64,000 nucleotides of DNA from Neoactinobaculum massilliense. GTDB taxonomy: Bacteria > Actinomycetota > Actinomycetes > Actinomycetales > Actinomycetaceae. The stretch covers positions 1 through 64,000 of the forward strand of contig NZ_UWPE01000001.1 in the NCBI RefSeq assembly GCF_900604955.1, read 5' to 3'. The stretch's first letter is position 1. Each line of letters begins with the position of its first letter. The position numbers were made by a program, and so were the translations under genes. Below, piece after piece: positions 51,360 through 61,126 of the stretch. Under the pieces are notes generated by a model. The model was given only the letters and a program-made list of their open reading frames with translations, searched no databases and was not told where the DNA came from.

Positions 51360-52381
51360 GCGCCGAGGTTGAGGCCGCCGGGGCGATCGTGTGGCGTCCA
51401 GCTGGAAAGGGGACCGTGCAGCCCGGGCAGTGTGAGGAGCCCGGGCTGCGTGAACCCGGGCGAACTAATCCCGAGCAACCCGAGCTGGATATCTATCTCA
51501 TTCATCGGCCTCGATACGATGACTGGTCCTTCCCCAAGGGAAAGCGCAAGCACGGCGAGGAAATCCGTACCACCGCCATTCGTGAGGTGTATGAGGAAAC
51601 TGGCCTGCACGTGGCACTTGGGTGTCCGCTGCCGGATTCGCGCTATCGGCTGTCCTCTGGCCGGCCCAAGGTGGTGCATTTCTGGTGCGGACGCGTCCTT
51701 TCACCGGACGCTCCCGCGGTGCGCGCCAGGCCCGCCTTTCATCGCGCCAAGCACGCGGAAGTGGACTCGGGAGAGTGGATGCCGGCGGCGGAGGCCATGC
51801 GGCGCCTCACCTCGGCCGCGAATCGCAAGGAATTGGCAGCCTTTCTCAAACTATGGCGCAAACATGGCGGATGCGCTGAAACCGCCGTGCTGGTGCGGCA
51901 TGCGCGCGCCAAGAAACGCAGTGCCTGGAAAGGCGCCGAGGCGGAGCGGCCACTCACCCGGCAGGGAGCGGCTCGATCCGTGCGCATTGGCGGCCTACTT
52001 TCCGCATACGGCGTGGCTGAGCTGCACACCTCGCCGTGGCGGCGATGCGCGCAAACTCTTGAGCCCTATGCTGCGGCGGCTGTGCTCACGCCCATCACTC
52101 ACGGTGAGGTGACCGAGGATGCCTTCGCGGCGAACCCGGATCTCACTGCCGAGGTAGCCGTGGAATTGCTAGCCCGTCCGCAGGTGGCCCGCGCCCTGTG
52201 CGTTCATCGGCCCACGCTCGGCGCCATCCTGAAGAGTCTCGCTGCTCACGCGGTACCAAAGGTACGCAAAGCGCTTCCCGCGGCAAACCCGTGGCTAAAA
52301 ACGGGGGAGTGCATGGTGCTTCACGTGAAGGGCGGCCGCGTGGTGGCTATGGAGCGAGTGCGACCGCTTGCCTCCGTGTAG
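51356..52381 (+). CDS. MutT1-like Nudix hydrolase plus histidine-phosphatase domain
   Basis: The 341-residue protein has an N-terminal Nudix domain with a complete box (G-x5-E-x7-REVYEETGL, about residues 62-84) and a C-terminal histidine-phosphatase domain beginning AVLVRHARA and including ELHTSPWRRCAQTLEPY and VHRPTLG. The layout matches MutT1 of Mycobacterium, which lies beside ppk and degrades oxidised or signalling nucleotides and dinucleoside polyphosphates. ATG 51356 overlaps the PPK stop (ATGA). A hydrophilic insert of about 20 residues in the Nudix domain contains imperfect repeats (PGQCEEPGLREPGRTNPEQP). Confidence 0.9.
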   Translation: MSAEVEAAGAIVWRPAGKGTVQPGQCEEPGLREPGRTNPEQPELDIYLIHRPRYDDWSFPKGKRKHGEEIRTTAIREVYEETGLHVALGCPLPDSRYRLSSGRPKVVHFWCGRVLSPDAPAVRARPAFHRAKHAEVDSGEWMPAAEAMRRLTSAANRKELAAFLKLWRKHGGCAETAVLVRHARAKKRSAWKGAEAERPLTRQGAARSVRIGGLLSAYGVAELHTSPWRRCAQTLEPYAAAAVLTPITHGEVTEDAFAANPDLTAEVAVELLARPQVARALCVHRPTLGAILKSLAAHAVPKVRKALPAANPWLKTGECMVLHVKGGRVVAMERVRPLASV

Positions 52382-52503
52382 TGTGCGGCGCCGTTCACGG
52401 GGACGGCGACGCCACATTCTCCAGTGCGGTGCGGGCGTCCCGACGCCGGTTCGACGTCGGGACGGGCCGGCTATGTGAAGGATGTGACTGGTGAAACGTC
52501 ACT

Positions 52504-52521
52504 GTTTACCAATTGTTAACC
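52504..52521 (+). promoter_or_regulatory. PHO-box-like direct repeat upstream of pstS
   Basis: GTTTACC (52504-52510) and GTTAACC (52515-52521) start 11 bases apart, the spacing and sequence expected for actinobacterial PhoP (GTTCACC-type) sites. They overlap the -35 of the pstS promoter. Induction by phosphate starvation is inferred. Confidence 0.7.
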
Positions 52522-52540
52522 TAGCGTGCGCTTGTATGTA
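52513..52540 (+). promoter_or_regulatory. pstS promoter
   Basis: TTGTTA (52513-52518) and TATGTA (52535-52540) are 16 bases apart, about 70 bases before the pstS start; the -35 lies inside the PHO-box-like repeat. Confidence 0.55.
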
Positions 52541-52611
52541 ACCAGGATTTCCTAGCGTCATCCATAGCGGGGCGCGAAAAGACGTCCCCCTCACGCTAAG
52601 GATCAATAACT

Positions 52612-53727
52612 GTGAAGAACATCAAGAAGTCTGCGTTCGCGCTCGCGGGCGCTCTTGCACTTACCCTGACGGCTTGCTCTTCGAACGGCGCTTCCACGGG
52701 CGCTTCGTCGAGCGCCGCCGAAGGTGCCGCTTCTGGGTCTGCGGCTTCGTCTCTGTCCGGCACGCTGAATGGCGCTGGTGCTTCCACGCAGCAGAACGCC
52801 CAGCAGGCCTGGCGTGATGGTTTCACGGCCACCAACTCCGGTGTTCAGGTGAACTACGATCCGACCGGTTCGGGCACGGGTCGTGAAAAGTTCCTCGGCG
52901 GTTCCGTCCAGTACGCCGGCTCCGATGATCCGCTCAAGGATGATGAGCTTGCCAAGGTGTCCAATGCCTGCGCCACGGACAAGATTGTTGAGCTCCCGGT
53001 ATATATCTCCCCGATCGCGGTTGCCTACAACCTCCCGGGCGTGGATGATCTGAACCTCGATGCGGATACCATCGCCAAGATCTTCTCCGGCAAGATCACC
53101 AAGTGGAATGATCCGGCCATCGCCGCCACCAACAAGGGCGTGGATCTGCCGGATACGGACATCATTCCGGTGAACCGCGCCGATAAGTCCGGCACCACCG
53201 GCAACTTCACCGGTTATCTCTCCGAAGCCGCCCCGGATGCCTGGAGCTACGGCTCCGTTGAGGTGTGGCCCGAGAGCGGCACGCAGTCCGCTGAGGGTAC
53301 CTCCGGCGTGGTCAACCTGGCCGCGGGCACCGAAGGTGCTATCACCTACGCGGACTACTCCCAGATCGGTGATCTCAAGGCCGCCAAGGTGAAGGCCGGG
53401 GATGAATTCCTCGCCCCGACCGCTGACGCCGCCGCCAAGATCGTTGATTCCTCCGATGATGCGGCCGGCGCCTCTGACACGATCCTCACGAAGGATCTCA
53501 AGCGCGACGGCTCCATCGCCGGTGCTTACCCCGTGGTGCTGGTCTCCTATGAGATCGGCTGCCAGCAGTACAAGAACGCTTCTGATGGTGAACTGGTGAA
53601 GTCCTACTTCACCTACGTTGTGTCCCAGGAAGGCCAGAAGGCCGCCACGGACGCCGGCGCCGGTAATGCTCCCATCTCCGACGCGCTGCGCGAGAAGGCC
53701 ATGGCCGCGATCAACACCATTAAGTAG
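52612..53727 (+). CDS. pstS: Phosphate-binding lipoprotein PstS
   Basis: The 371-residue substrate-binding protein of the high-affinity phosphate ABC transporter. It has a lipoprotein signal (AGALALTLTAC, lipid-modified Cys 23), a Ser/Ala/Gly linker, then GAGASTQQNAQQAWRDGF, PTGSGTGREKFLGG, ISPIAVAYNLPG, GKITKWNDPAI, NRADKSGTTGNFTGYL and GTSGVVNLAAGTEGAITYAD, the phosphate-contacting pattern. GTG start. It is first in a pstSCAB operon, with a strong hairpin between it and pstC that may raise its level relative to the permease. Confidence 0.96.
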   Translation: MKNIKKSAFALAGALALTLTACSSNGASTGASSSAAEGAASGSAASSLSGTLNGAGASTQQNAQQAWRDGFTATNSGVQVNYDPTGSGTGREKFLGGSVQYAGSDDPLKDDELAKVSNACATDKIVELPVYISPIAVAYNLPGVDDLNLDADTIAKIFSGKITKWNDPAIAATNKGVDLPDTDIIPVNRADKSGTTGNFTGYLSEAAPDAWSYGSVEVWPESGTQSAEGTSGVVNLAAGTEGAITYADYSQIGDLKAAKVKAGDEFLAPTADAAAKIVDSSDDAAGASDTILTKDLKRDGSIAGAYPVVLVSYEIGCQQYKNASDGELVKSYFTYVVSQEGQKAATDAGAGNAPISDALREKAMAAINTIK

Positions 53728-53778
53728 TGAGTGAGGAATAATCCTTCTCATGAGTCAGCTCGATAGCAATTCCGGGGA

Positions 53779-53807
53779 GGCGGGCGGCCACTGCGGCCGC
53801 CCCCGCC
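53779..53807 (+). terminator. GC-rich hairpin at the pstS-pstC junction (attenuator candidate)
   Basis: GGCGGGCGGCC and GGCCGCCCCCGCC can pair almost completely around ACTGC. Hairpins after pstS that lower downstream expression are known in other pst operons. If translation begins at ATG 53750 the hairpin is coding. Confidence 0.5.
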
Positions 53808-53841
53808 TACGCCCCCCGAACCTAAAAAACGAAACAAGCCG

Positions 53842-54834
53842 GTGGTCTCGGCAGGGGATCGGTGGTTCTCTGGCATCTCCATGACGGCCGGCATCATTAT
53901 CATCGTGGTACTCGGCGCTGTCGCGCTGTTCCTGCTGTATGAATCCTGGCCCGCATTTGTAGCCTCCCGTAAGGCAATTGAGGAAAACGTTTCCTTCGCG
54001 AACGGGCAGTCCTTCTGGCAGTTCGCAGGCGCCACGATGTTTGGAACCATTCTTTCTTCCATCATTGCTCTGGCCATTGCGGTGCCATTCTCGATCGCCA
54101 TTGCCCTCTTCATTTCCCATTACGCGCCGCGCAAGTTCGCTTCCGCATTGGGATACATCATTGATCTGCTGGCGGCCATCCCCTCCGTGGTATTTGGTCT
54201 GTGGGGCATGCGTTCCCTTGAACCCGCTATGCGTCCCATTTTCGAGTGGTTCGATAGCTTCTTCACGCCGATCCTGACCTGGCTGTGCAAGTTCCCGCCG
54301 CTTGGGTACATGGCGAACCGGTTTGATTGGTGGCCCATTACGCCGCAGCTGGTGCATTTCAGCCCGCCGGCGCGAAACATTCTTATGGGCGGCCTTATTT
54401 TGGCCATTATGGTGCTGCCGATCATTACGTCCCTGTGCCGCGAGGTATTCCTACAAACCCCGTCACTGCTCGAGGAAGCAGCCATGGGTCTGGGCGCCAC
54501 GCGCTGGGAAATGATCAAGATGACCGTGCTACCGGTGGGACGTTCCGGCATCGTGTCGGCCTCCATGCTTGGCCTGGGGCGTGCACTCGGTGAAACGATG
54601 GCGCTACTCATGGTGCTGTCGGCCGGGACCAGCGTGAACTTCTGGATTATGTCGCCAGGTCAGCACTCCACGATTGCATCGCAGATTGCTCTGAAGTTCC
54701 CCGAGGCGCAGTCCGGACTGGAGCGTCAGTTCCTCATTGGTTTGGGCCTGCTGCTGTTTGTACTTACCTTCGTGGTGAACTTTATTGCGCGGCGAATCGT
54801 GGCGCACTACTCGGTGGAGGGCGGTAAGAAGTGA
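53842..54834 (+). CDS. pstC: Phosphate ABC transporter permease PstC (5' end uncertain)
   Basis: The 330-residue form from GTG 53842 has six membrane helices, first at residues 15-37, and the permease loop SLLEEAAMGLGATRWEMIK with GLGRALGETMALLMV. The start is unclear. Upstream in the same frame 25 codons stay open (Pro/Arg/Lys-rich, PPPPTPPEPKKRNKPVV) back to a stop at 53764, with no ATG/GTG. An ATG at 53750 with a weak ribosome site is in another frame and would join pstC if the C6 run at 53812-53817 had one extra C. GTG 53842 itself has no ribosome site. A frame error, a phase-variable run or an internal start are all possible. Confidence 0.88.
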   Translation: MVSAGDRWFSGISMTAGIIIIVVLGAVALFLLYESWPAFVASRKAIEENVSFANGQSFWQFAGATMFGTILSSIIALAIAVPFSIAIALFISHYAPRKFASALGYIIDLLAAIPSVVFGLWGMRSLEPAMRPIFEWFDSFFTPILTWLCKFPPLGYMANRFDWWPITPQLVHFSPPARNILMGGLILAIMVLPIITSLCREVFLQTPSLLEEAAMGLGATRWEMIKMTVLPVGRSGIVSASMLGLGRALGETMALLMVLSAGTSVNFWIMSPGQHSTIASQIALKFPEAQSGLERQFLIGLGLLLFVLTFVVNFIARRIVAHYSVEGGKK

Positions 54835-55907
54835 GTAACCAACTTTCAGCCAACGCCTCGCGTAGCGAAGCAGAAGTGGGCGATACGCTGGCGATTCACG
54901 GCTCGCTGCCGCACTGGGTGAGCTGGGTTGTTCTCCTGGTGTGCATGGTGGCCACCATGGTGGTATTCCACCTGGCGGCGCCGGATGCGGGCCTTGTGGG
55001 CCCGGTACTGGTGGGCCTCATCATTTTCTTCATCGTCAATACCATCATCCTTCAGCAGGCCGTTGGTACACGGCAGCGCAAGGACCGGATGGCCACCGTG
55101 TATATCACCACGGCGTTCGTGCTCGCGGTTATTCCGCTGATCGCCCTACTGGTGGGCGTGTTGGTGAGCGGCGCTGGCGCGATGTCCTGGAACTTCCTTT
55201 CCCATGACGGTCAGGGTGCGGCTATGGCCAACTCGACGGCCGGTCTGGGGCACGCGATTGTTGGCACACTTGAGGTCACGCTGTGCACGGCCGTTATCTC
55301 GATTCCGCTGGGCATTTTCACCGCTATTTATCTAGTGGAGTACGGACGCGGAGCGTTTGCCCGTGCGATCACTTTCCTAGTGGACATCATGACGGGCATC
55401 CCCTCCATCGTCGCCGGTCTATTTGCGGCCGCCGTGTTCCCCTTTATTGCGGGGAACCCCGGCTATGCGTCCGGCATTGAGGGGTCCGTGGCGTTGGTAG
55501 TGCTGATGACGCCAATCGTGGTGAGAAATACGGAGGAAATGTTGCGGCTGGTGCCCAATGAACTCCGTGAGGCTTCCTACGCACTGGGCGTGACCAAGGC
55601 ACGCACTATTCTGCATGTTGTGCTTCGTACGGCCGCATCCGGCATTGTGTCCGGCTGCGTGATTGCTGTTGCGCGAGTTATTGGCGAGTCCGCCCCGCTG
55701 CTCATTACGGCGGGCACCACGGACTACTACAACTTCTCGCTGCTTAACAACCGCATGATGACCCTTCCGGTGTACGTGTATAACCGGTACAAGGGCGGCT
55801 TCTACGATCAGGCCTGGGGCGGCGCACTGATTCTGGTGCTCATCGTCCTCGTCCTTAATCTGATCGCCCGGCTAATCGCCAGGGCATACGCGCCGAAGTC
55901 CCGCTAG
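54831..55907 (+). CDS. pstA: Phosphate ABC transporter permease PstA
   Basis: The 358-residue permease has an N-terminal hydrophilic 30 residues and six or more helices, with [20 protein letters not shown], the loop [22 protein letters not shown] and [14 protein letters not shown]-like [13 protein letters not shown], typical of PstA. Its GTG overlaps the pstC stop by four bases (GTGA). It forms the membrane channel with PstC. Confidence 0.94.
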   Translation: MSNQLSANASRSEAEVGDTLAIHGSLPHWVSWVVLLVCMVATMVVFHLAAPDAGLVGPVLVGLIIFFIVNTIILQQAVGTRQRKDRMATVYITTAFVLAVIPLIALLVGVLVSGAGAMSWNFLSHDGQGAAMANSTAGLGHAIVGTLEVTLCTAVISIPLGIFTAIYLVEYGRGAFARAITFLVDIMTGIPSIVAGLFAAAVFPFIAGNPGYASGIEGSVALVVLMTPIVVRNTEEMLRLVPNELREASYALGVTKARTILHVVLRTAASGIVSGCVIAVARVIGESAPLLITAGTTDYYNFSLLNNRMMTLPVYVYNRYKGGFYDQAWGGALILVLIVLVLNLIARLIARAYAPKSR

Positions 55908-55933
55908 GCTCCGAGCTTGCCCGAAAGGAAAAA

Positions 55934-56713
55934 ATGACTCAGGGAATTCAAGTCACAGGCGAGAACATTTACTACGGCGATTTCCTGGCCGTGCGTAATG
56001 TGAACGTCACTATTCAGCCCCATGCCATCACGGCGCTCATTGGCCCGTCCGGCTGCGGCAAATCTACCTTCCTCCGCACGCTCAACCGCATGCACGAGGT
56101 CATCCCCGGCGCCCACGTGGAGGGCTCGGTGAAGATCGACGGCGAGGACATCTACGCGCCCGGTGTGGATCCGGTGAAGGTCCGCGGCCACGTGGGCATG
56201 GTGTTCCAGCGGCCGAATCCGTTCCCCACCATGACCATCCGCGACAATGTGCTGGCTGGCCTCCGGCTCAACAAGAAGCGCATCTCCAAGTCCGAAGAGG
56301 ATGAGGTGGTGGAGCGTTCGCTCTCCGGCGCCAACCTTTGGAATGAGGTCAAGGATCGCCTGGATGCCCCCGGCGCGTCTCTGTCTGGTGGTCAGCAGCA
56401 GCGCCTCTGCATCGCTCGTGCCATCGCCGTGCGCCCGGCCGTGCTCCTCATGGATGAGCCGGCCTCCGCACTGGATCCGATCTCCACGCTGGCGATCGAG
56501 GACCTCATGAATGACCTCAAGGATGAGTACACGATCGTGATCGTGACTCACAATATGCAGCAGGCCGCCCGCGTGTCCTCCCAGACGGGATTCTTTAACC
56601 TGGAGGGCGCTGGTAAGCCGGGCCACCTGGTTGAGTTCGACGATACGGAGAAGATCTTCTCCAACCCGTCCCAGAAGGAGACGGAAGATTACGTATCTGG
56701 GCGCTTCGGGTAA
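55934..56713 (+). CDS. pstB: Phosphate ABC transporter ATPase PstB
   Basis: The 259-residue protein has Walker [10 protein letters not shown], the PstB-specific [20 protein letters not shown] (family: FLR-x-NRMNDLI), Q-loop [12 protein letters not shown], signature [14 protein letters not shown], Walker [17 protein letters not shown] and H-loop [20 protein letters not shown] before ATG 55934. It is the last gene of the operon; no phoU follows, which is unusual since phoU usually ends pst operons. Confidence 0.97.
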   Translation: MTQGIQVTGENIYYGDFLAVRNVNVTIQPHAITALIGPSGCGKSTFLRTLNRMHEVIPGAHVEGSVKIDGEDIYAPGVDPVKVRGHVGMVFQRPNPFPTMTIRDNVLAGLRLNKKRISKSEEDEVVERSLSGANLWNEVKDRLDAPGASLSGGQQQRLCIARAIAVRPAVLLMDEPASALDPISTLAIEDLMNDLKDEYTIVIVTHNMQQAARVSSQTGFFNLEGAGKPGHLVEFDDTEKIFSNPSQKETEDYVSGRFG

Positions 56714-56726
56714 ACCGCGGCATGCA

Positions 56727-56759
56727 AAATCCCCGGTGGGTTTCCGCCGGGGATTTTTT
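56727..56759 (+). terminator. pst operon terminator
   Basis: AAATCCCCGGTGG (56727-56739) pairs with the sequence 56744-56756 (one G-U pair) around a GTTT loop, followed by TTTTTT. A textbook intrinsic terminator 14 bases after the pstB stop. Confidence 0.9.
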
Positions 56760-56877
56760 ATGCCCGCCGCGCCGTCCAGTACGACGCCGTCTGGTTCCGC
56801 GTGTACTGCCGGCATAGGTTCGGTGAGGGCACGCGGTGGGTGGGGTGCGGGCGGGGTGACCCGCCCAGCCGCAGCTC

Positions 56878-58461
56878 CTATTTGGTGGGCAGTGCGGCCA
56901 GGATGGCGTCAACGGACGCCTTTGCGTCCCCCAGCAGCATGTCTGTGTTTTCCTTGAAGAACAGCGGATTCTGCACGCCCGCGTAGCCGGCGTGGCTCAT
57001 CGAGCGTTTGAACACCACGCATGTGGCGGCTTCCCACACCTTGAGTACGGGCATGCCGGCGATCGGGCTGCCCGGGTCCTCGGCGGAGGGGTTCACCGTG
57101 TCATTGGCGCCGATCACCAGGGCCACGTCCGCGTCCTTGAACTGGTCATTGATCTCGTCCAGGTCCAGCACGATGTTATAGGGCACCTTGGCCTCGGCCA
57201 GCAGCACGTTCATGTGGCCGGGGAGGCGGCCGGCCACGGGGTGAATGCCAAACTTGACGTCCACGCCGTGTGCACGGAGCCGCTCGGCCAGGGTGGCCAC
57301 CGGGAACTGGGCCTTCGCCACGGCCATGCCGTATCCGGGCGCAATAATCACTCGCTTCGCCTGCCACAGCGCAGCGGCTACCGCGTCCGGCGTCGTCTCG
57401 GTGTGCTCTCCCGCAACCCCGGAACCACCCGCGGCCGGTGCGCCGCCACCGGAACCTAAGCCGCCCAGCACCACGGACACGAAGGAGCGGTTCATGGCCT
57501 GGCACATGACGTAGGAGAGGTAGGCGCCCGAGGAGCCCACCAGCGCGCCGGTAATAATGAGCAGGTCATTGCCGAGCGTGAAACCGGCCATCGCGGCCGC
57601 CCAGCCGGAGTACGAGTTAAGCATGGAGACCACCACCGGCATGTCGCCGCCGCCGATTGCCATGATGTGATTGATGCCCAGCGCCAGGGCCGCCACGGCC
57701 ACGATCACGAGGTAGCCGATGCCGCCGCGCACGCCGGTGGTATGCCCGAACACCACAATGAACGCGATGGCCAGCACCGCCAGGCCGAGGTTCACCCAGT
57801 TGTGTCCGGGGAGTGCCCGCGGTTTGCCACTGATACGCCCGGAGAGCTTGAGGTAGGCCACGATGGATCCGGTGAACGTGTAGGCGCCGATGAGCACGGC
57901 CAGGCCCACCTCACCCATGTGGAACGCGTTCGTCTCCGTGGCGGCGCCCGGCGTGGTGAGGAAGGAATTGAATCCCACCAGCACCGCGGCCAGCCCCACG
58001 AAGGAGTGGAGCATCGCAATGAGTTCCGGCATGCCGGTCATTTCCACCCGTCGCGCCCAGGTAATACCGATCGCGGCGCCAATGATGAGCGCGAGGGCGA
58101 TGAGCGCGGCCGAAAGCACGCGGTTACCGGAGTCCAATGTGAGGGCCAGGAAAATAGTGCCGATCAGCGCCGCCGTCATGCCGACAATGCCCAGCGTGTT
58201 GCCGCGGAGGGCGGTGGTCTGCTTGGAGAGTCCGGCCAGTGCAAGGATAAAGAGGAGCGCGGCGGCAATGAGAACCAGCGTGTCAATGCGGGTGGCGGCG
58301 CTCGCGAGGCCCGTTGACGCGGCCGCGGTTCTGGTTGACACGCCGGCTGTTCGAACCAGGGCCCCTGGGCCGGCCGCTGCGCCTACCGCCCGGACCGGAC
58401 CGGTAGCGAGAGCGGCGCCCGCACTTCCGATCGCCGTCGCCCCAAGAATAATGAGTGGCAT
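56878..58461 (-). CDS. pntB: NAD(P) transhydrogenase beta subunit
   Basis: This is the NADP-binding and membrane part of the proton-translocating transhydrogenase, which makes NADPH from NADH using the proton gradient. The 527-residue protein has about nine helices and a C-terminal NADP domain: [68 protein letters not shown] and the loop [19 protein letters not shown] (split). The N-terminal 85 residues before the usual first helix are Ala/Gly/Arg/Thr-rich. One base separates it from pntAB. Confidence 0.95.
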   Translation of the reverse strand: MPLIILGATAIGSAGAALATGPVRAVGAAAGPGALVRTAGVSTRTAAASTGLASAATRIDTLVLIAAALLFILALAGLSKQTTALRGNTLGIVGMTAALIGTIFLALTLDSGNRVLSAALIALALIIGAAIGITWARRVEMTGMPELIAMLHSFVGLAAVLVGFNSFLTTPGAATETNAFHMGEVGLAVLIGAYTFTGSIVAYLKLSGRISGKPRALPGHNWVNLGLAVLAIAFIVVFGHTTGVRGGIGYLVIVAVAALALGINHIMAIGGGDMPVVVSMLNSYSGWAAAMAGFTLGNDLLIITGALVGSSGAYLSYVMCQAMNRSFVSVVLGGLGSGGGAPAAGGSGVAGEHTETTPDAVAAALWQAKRVIIAPGYGMAVAKAQFPVATLAERLRAHGVDVKFGIHPVAGRLPGHMNVLLAEAKVPYNIVLDLDEINDQFKDADVALVIGANDTVNPSAEDPGSPIAGMPVLKVWEAATCVVFKRSMSHAGYAGVQNPLFFKENTDMLLGDAKASVDAILAALPTK

Positions 58462-58462
58462 A

Positions 58463-58771
58463 TCAACTCCTCTTGAACATTTCGAGCATCCGGCGCGTCA
58501 CCGTGAACCCGCCGAAAATGTTGATGGCAGCTACCGTGAGGGCGATAAACGCGAGGATACGCACGGCCAAGTTGCCGGAGGTGATCTGCATGATCGCGCC
58601 CACCACGATGATGGCCGAGATCGCGTTGGTCTCGCTCATGAGCGGGGTGTGGAGCGCGTGCGTGACCGCGGTAATCACGTAGAAGCCCACCACGCAGGCC
58701 AGCATGAACACCACAAAGTGGCTGGCCATGGAGGGTGGCGCCAGCAGGATGAGTAGCACAAAGAGGGCCAC
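58463..58771 (-). CDS. pntAB: NAD(P) transhydrogenase alpha-2 (membrane) subunit
   Basis: The 102-residue protein has three helices and the segment [31 protein letters not shown], diagnostic for the membrane part of PntA (split: [12 protein letters not shown]). In this three-gene arrangement, as in Rhodospirillum and many actinobacteria, PntA is divided in two. The GTG start at 58771 is uncertain because there is no clear ribosome site; the frame has no better start. Confidence 0.93.
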   Translation of the reverse strand: MALFVLLILLAPPSMASHFVVFMLACVVGFYVITAVTHALHTPLMSETNAISAIIVVGAIMQITSGNLAVRILAFIALTVAAINIFGGFTVTRRMLEMFKRS

Positions 58772-58815
58772 CGCCAGTGTTTTCCACAGGTACGACGTCG
58801 TCCGCTTCCGCGCGG

Positions 58816-60012
58816 CTACCTGCGCCGCCCGCTTTTCATCGGCGGGACCGACGGGGCGGCTACAGGGGCCGGGGCCGGGGCTGGCGCCGCGGAGACCTTG
58901 ATCGCGGGTGGGGGCCAGGTGATGTCGCCGCTATGCGTGGTGAGGATGCCGCGCACAATCGGGTCCTCTTGATCGAGGACCAATTGGCCATCCTTGGCCG
59001 GAGTAGCAAGGCGCAGGAAATTCACCACGTTCTGCCCGTAGAGCTGGGAGGCCTGCGCGGGCAGCCGGGCGGGAAGATCCTCGTAGCCGATAATGCGGAC
59101 ACCGTTATCGGTGGTCACCGCTTTACCCGGCACGGTGCCCTCCACATTGCCGCCCGCGCTCGCACCCATGTCCACGATCACGGAACCGGGAACCATCCCG
59201 GCCACGGCGTCGCGGGTAAGCAGAATCGGCGCGGCTTTCCCCGGGATCAGGGCCGTGGTGATGACAATGTCCGCGCTCGCCGCCTGCGCGGCGTAGACGG
59301 CCTGGGCACGCAGGGTGTCGTCGTCGGACATTGCTTTCGCGTAGCCGTCCGCGGATTCCTGCGTGACGGGGATGGCCACGAACTCGCCGCCCATGGATTC
59401 CACCTGCTCGGCGGTTTCGGGGCGCACGTCCGTCGCTTTGACGACGGCGCCGAGGGCATGCGCGGTCCCGATGGCCGCCAGGCCCGCCACTCCGGCACCG
59501 ATCACGTAGACGGTGGCGGGCGGCATTTTCCCGGCCGCCGTCACCTGGCCGGTAAATACGCGACCGAACGCCGCGGCCGCCTCAATAACCGCCCGGTAGC
59601 CGGCAATATTGGACATCGATGAGCGCACATCCATGGACTGCGCGCGGGAAATACGCGGGATGGCGTCCAGCGCGAGGCCGGTGATGCGGCGGGCGGTCAG
59701 CGCCTCCGTCAAGTCCTTACGCTCGGCTGGGTGAAGCCGCGAGATGAGCGTGGCGCCCGGATGCATGAGGGCAAGCTGAGCATCCGTGGGTGCGCCGAGC
59801 GCGGTGACAATGTCCGCGCCCCATGCCTCCGCGGCGGTGCCGATCGTGGCGCCCGCATCTTCATAGTGGGCGTCCGGCATACTGGCGCCCGCCCCGGCGC
59901 CGGCTTCCACCACCACCTGGTAGCCAAGTTTGATGAGCGCGGTCACCGATCGCGGCGTGGCAGATACCAGCGGTTGGCCGGGCCCCGATTCATTGGGTAT
60001 TCCTATCAGCAA
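58816..60012 (-). CDS. pntAA: NAD(P) transhydrogenase alpha-1 (NAD-binding) subunit
   Basis: The 398-residue soluble NAD-binding domain, related to alanine dehydrogenase: LIGIPNESGPGQPLVSATP at the N terminus, RITGLALDAIPRISRAQSMD, the GAGVAGLAAIGTA NAD fold, VIVDMGASAGGN and a C-terminal NFLRLATP helix. It ends in a Pro/Ala-rich, basic tail (PAPAPVAAP). The frame runs to 60261, but GGGAG six bases before TTG 60012 and the family N terminus fix that start. Transcribed with pntAB (45-base gap) and pntB. Confidence 0.93.
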   Translation of the reverse strand: MLIGIPNESGPGQPLVSATPRSVTALIKLGYQVVVEAGAGAGASMPDAHYEDAGATIGTAAEAWGADIVTALGAPTDAQLALMHPGATLISRLHPAERKDLTEALTARRITGLALDAIPRISRAQSMDVRSSMSNIAGYRAVIEAAAAFGRVFTGQVTAAGKMPPATVYVIGAGVAGLAAIGTAHALGAVVKATDVRPETAEQVESMGGEFVAIPVTQESADGYAKAMSDDDTLRAQAVYAAQAASADIVITTALIPGKAAPILLTRDAVAGMVPGSVIVDMGASAGGNVEGTVPGKAVTTDNGVRIIGYEDLPARLPAQASQLYGQNVVNFLRLATPAKDGQLVLDQEDPIVRGILTTHSGDITWPPPAIKVSAAPAPAPAPVAAPSVPPMKSGRRR

Positions 60013-60251
60013 CGTGTGCTCCCTTGCATCCGTAGTATTCGCTGACAGCTCCAACGTAGCGCGAATTGAGGCGGGGATGCGAATGATGGGCGCACACGGG
60101 CATGCAAAGAAAATGCGTGATGAAGTAGGGACGCCGGACCCGAGAGCGCCTGTCGGCGCGAAGGCCGCTCGAAGCGGCAATAATTGGAGCCCGGGGCTTT
60201 CTAGGCCCGGCGTCGGCCCCAGTGTATCGGGTAAATGGGATACTTGAAAAC

Positions 60252-61034
60252 ATGACAGCACGCATCGCCCACACTCCCGCGCATCTTAAACCGCACGTTT
60301 CCGCGGGTATCCCCCTGTTTGACGCGGCGGATTTGGTGCCGGTGGTGCTGGCCGGACTGCTGGTAGCGGGTGCGCTCCTGGCGCCGAACTTTCTGCTCGG
60401 CGGTGTAGCCGTGGCGGGAATAGGGGTGTGCCTGGCGGTGGATGGTGGGCCGGCGCTAAGACTCCCGCACCATGAAATGGCGGGCGGCATGGCGGCTCTA
60501 GTGCTGGCCGCCGGTATTCTGGCCGGCTTCTACGGAACCGCTATCACCCTCGCCTGCGTGGCAGGGATCGGGGTAGCGCTGGTGTTTGTGGCCGAGATGC
60601 TCCGGGCGGACGGGCGCCTGGACCTGCTCCGTCAGTTGACGGGCACCTTTGGCATCATGATGGCAATTCTGGCCGGATGCCTGTGGGTGCTGGCCTTTCG
60701 CGTGCTGGGAGATGGGGCCGCGGTGACAACCACGGCGTGCGCGCTCGCGGGTGCCACCGTAATCCGCGCGCTACTGGGTGGACGCCTGGGGGCCCGGTTG
60801 GGGGCCGAGTGGACAGGGGCGATAGTTGGTATGCTGGCATGCGTCGCGGGTGCGGCGGGCGCCGTGTATGCGGGAGCGCCGCTGTGGATGGGTGCGGCCG
60901 GTCTGCTCGCCGGACTTCTCTCCTGGGTGGGGGACGTGCGTCGGAATGGTGCGCCGGCAAATTTCGCCACACGCACCGCGCCACTGGCGATATACGGCGC
61001 GCTCGCCTACGCGCTCGCGGCCGCCATCGCGTAG
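60252..61034 (+). CDS. Multi-pass membrane protein of unknown function
   Basis: The 260-residue, Ala/Gly/Leu/Val-rich protein has about eight predicted membrane helices and no recognised family motif. A 30-residue hydrophilic start precedes the first helix. There is no ribosome site at ATG 60252; GATACT lies seven bases upstream, so the message may be leaderless. It is divergent from pntAA and followed by the nitrobindin-like gene 92 bases later. A transport or envelope role is possible but not shown. Confidence 0.7.
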   Translation: MTARIAHTPAHLKPHVSAGIPLFDAADLVPVVLAGLLVAGALLAPNFLLGGVAVAGIGVCLAVDGGPALRLPHHEMAGGMAALVLAAGILAGFYGTAITLACVAGIGVALVFVAEMLRADGRLDLLRQLTGTFGIMMAILAGCLWVLAFRVLGDGAAVTTTACALAGATVIRALLGGRLGARLGAEWTGAIVGMLACVAGAAGAVYAGAPLWMGAAGLLAGLLSWVGDVRRNGAPANFATRTAPLAIYGALAYALAAAIA

Positions 61035-61114
61035 GACGGCACACGGGACGTATGTGGGCAGAAATGTGCGCGAACGGCGTCGTCGGAACCGTGGCCCGCA
61101 CCGGCGCGATGCCT

Positions 61115-61120
61115 TAGCCT
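61115..61120 (+). promoter_or_regulatory. -10 element of leaderless nitrobindin-like message
   Basis: TAGCCT six bases before ATG 61127, with no ribosome binding site, as at mscS (TACCCT-N6-ATG). Confidence 0.5.
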
Positions 61121-61126
61121 GGACGC

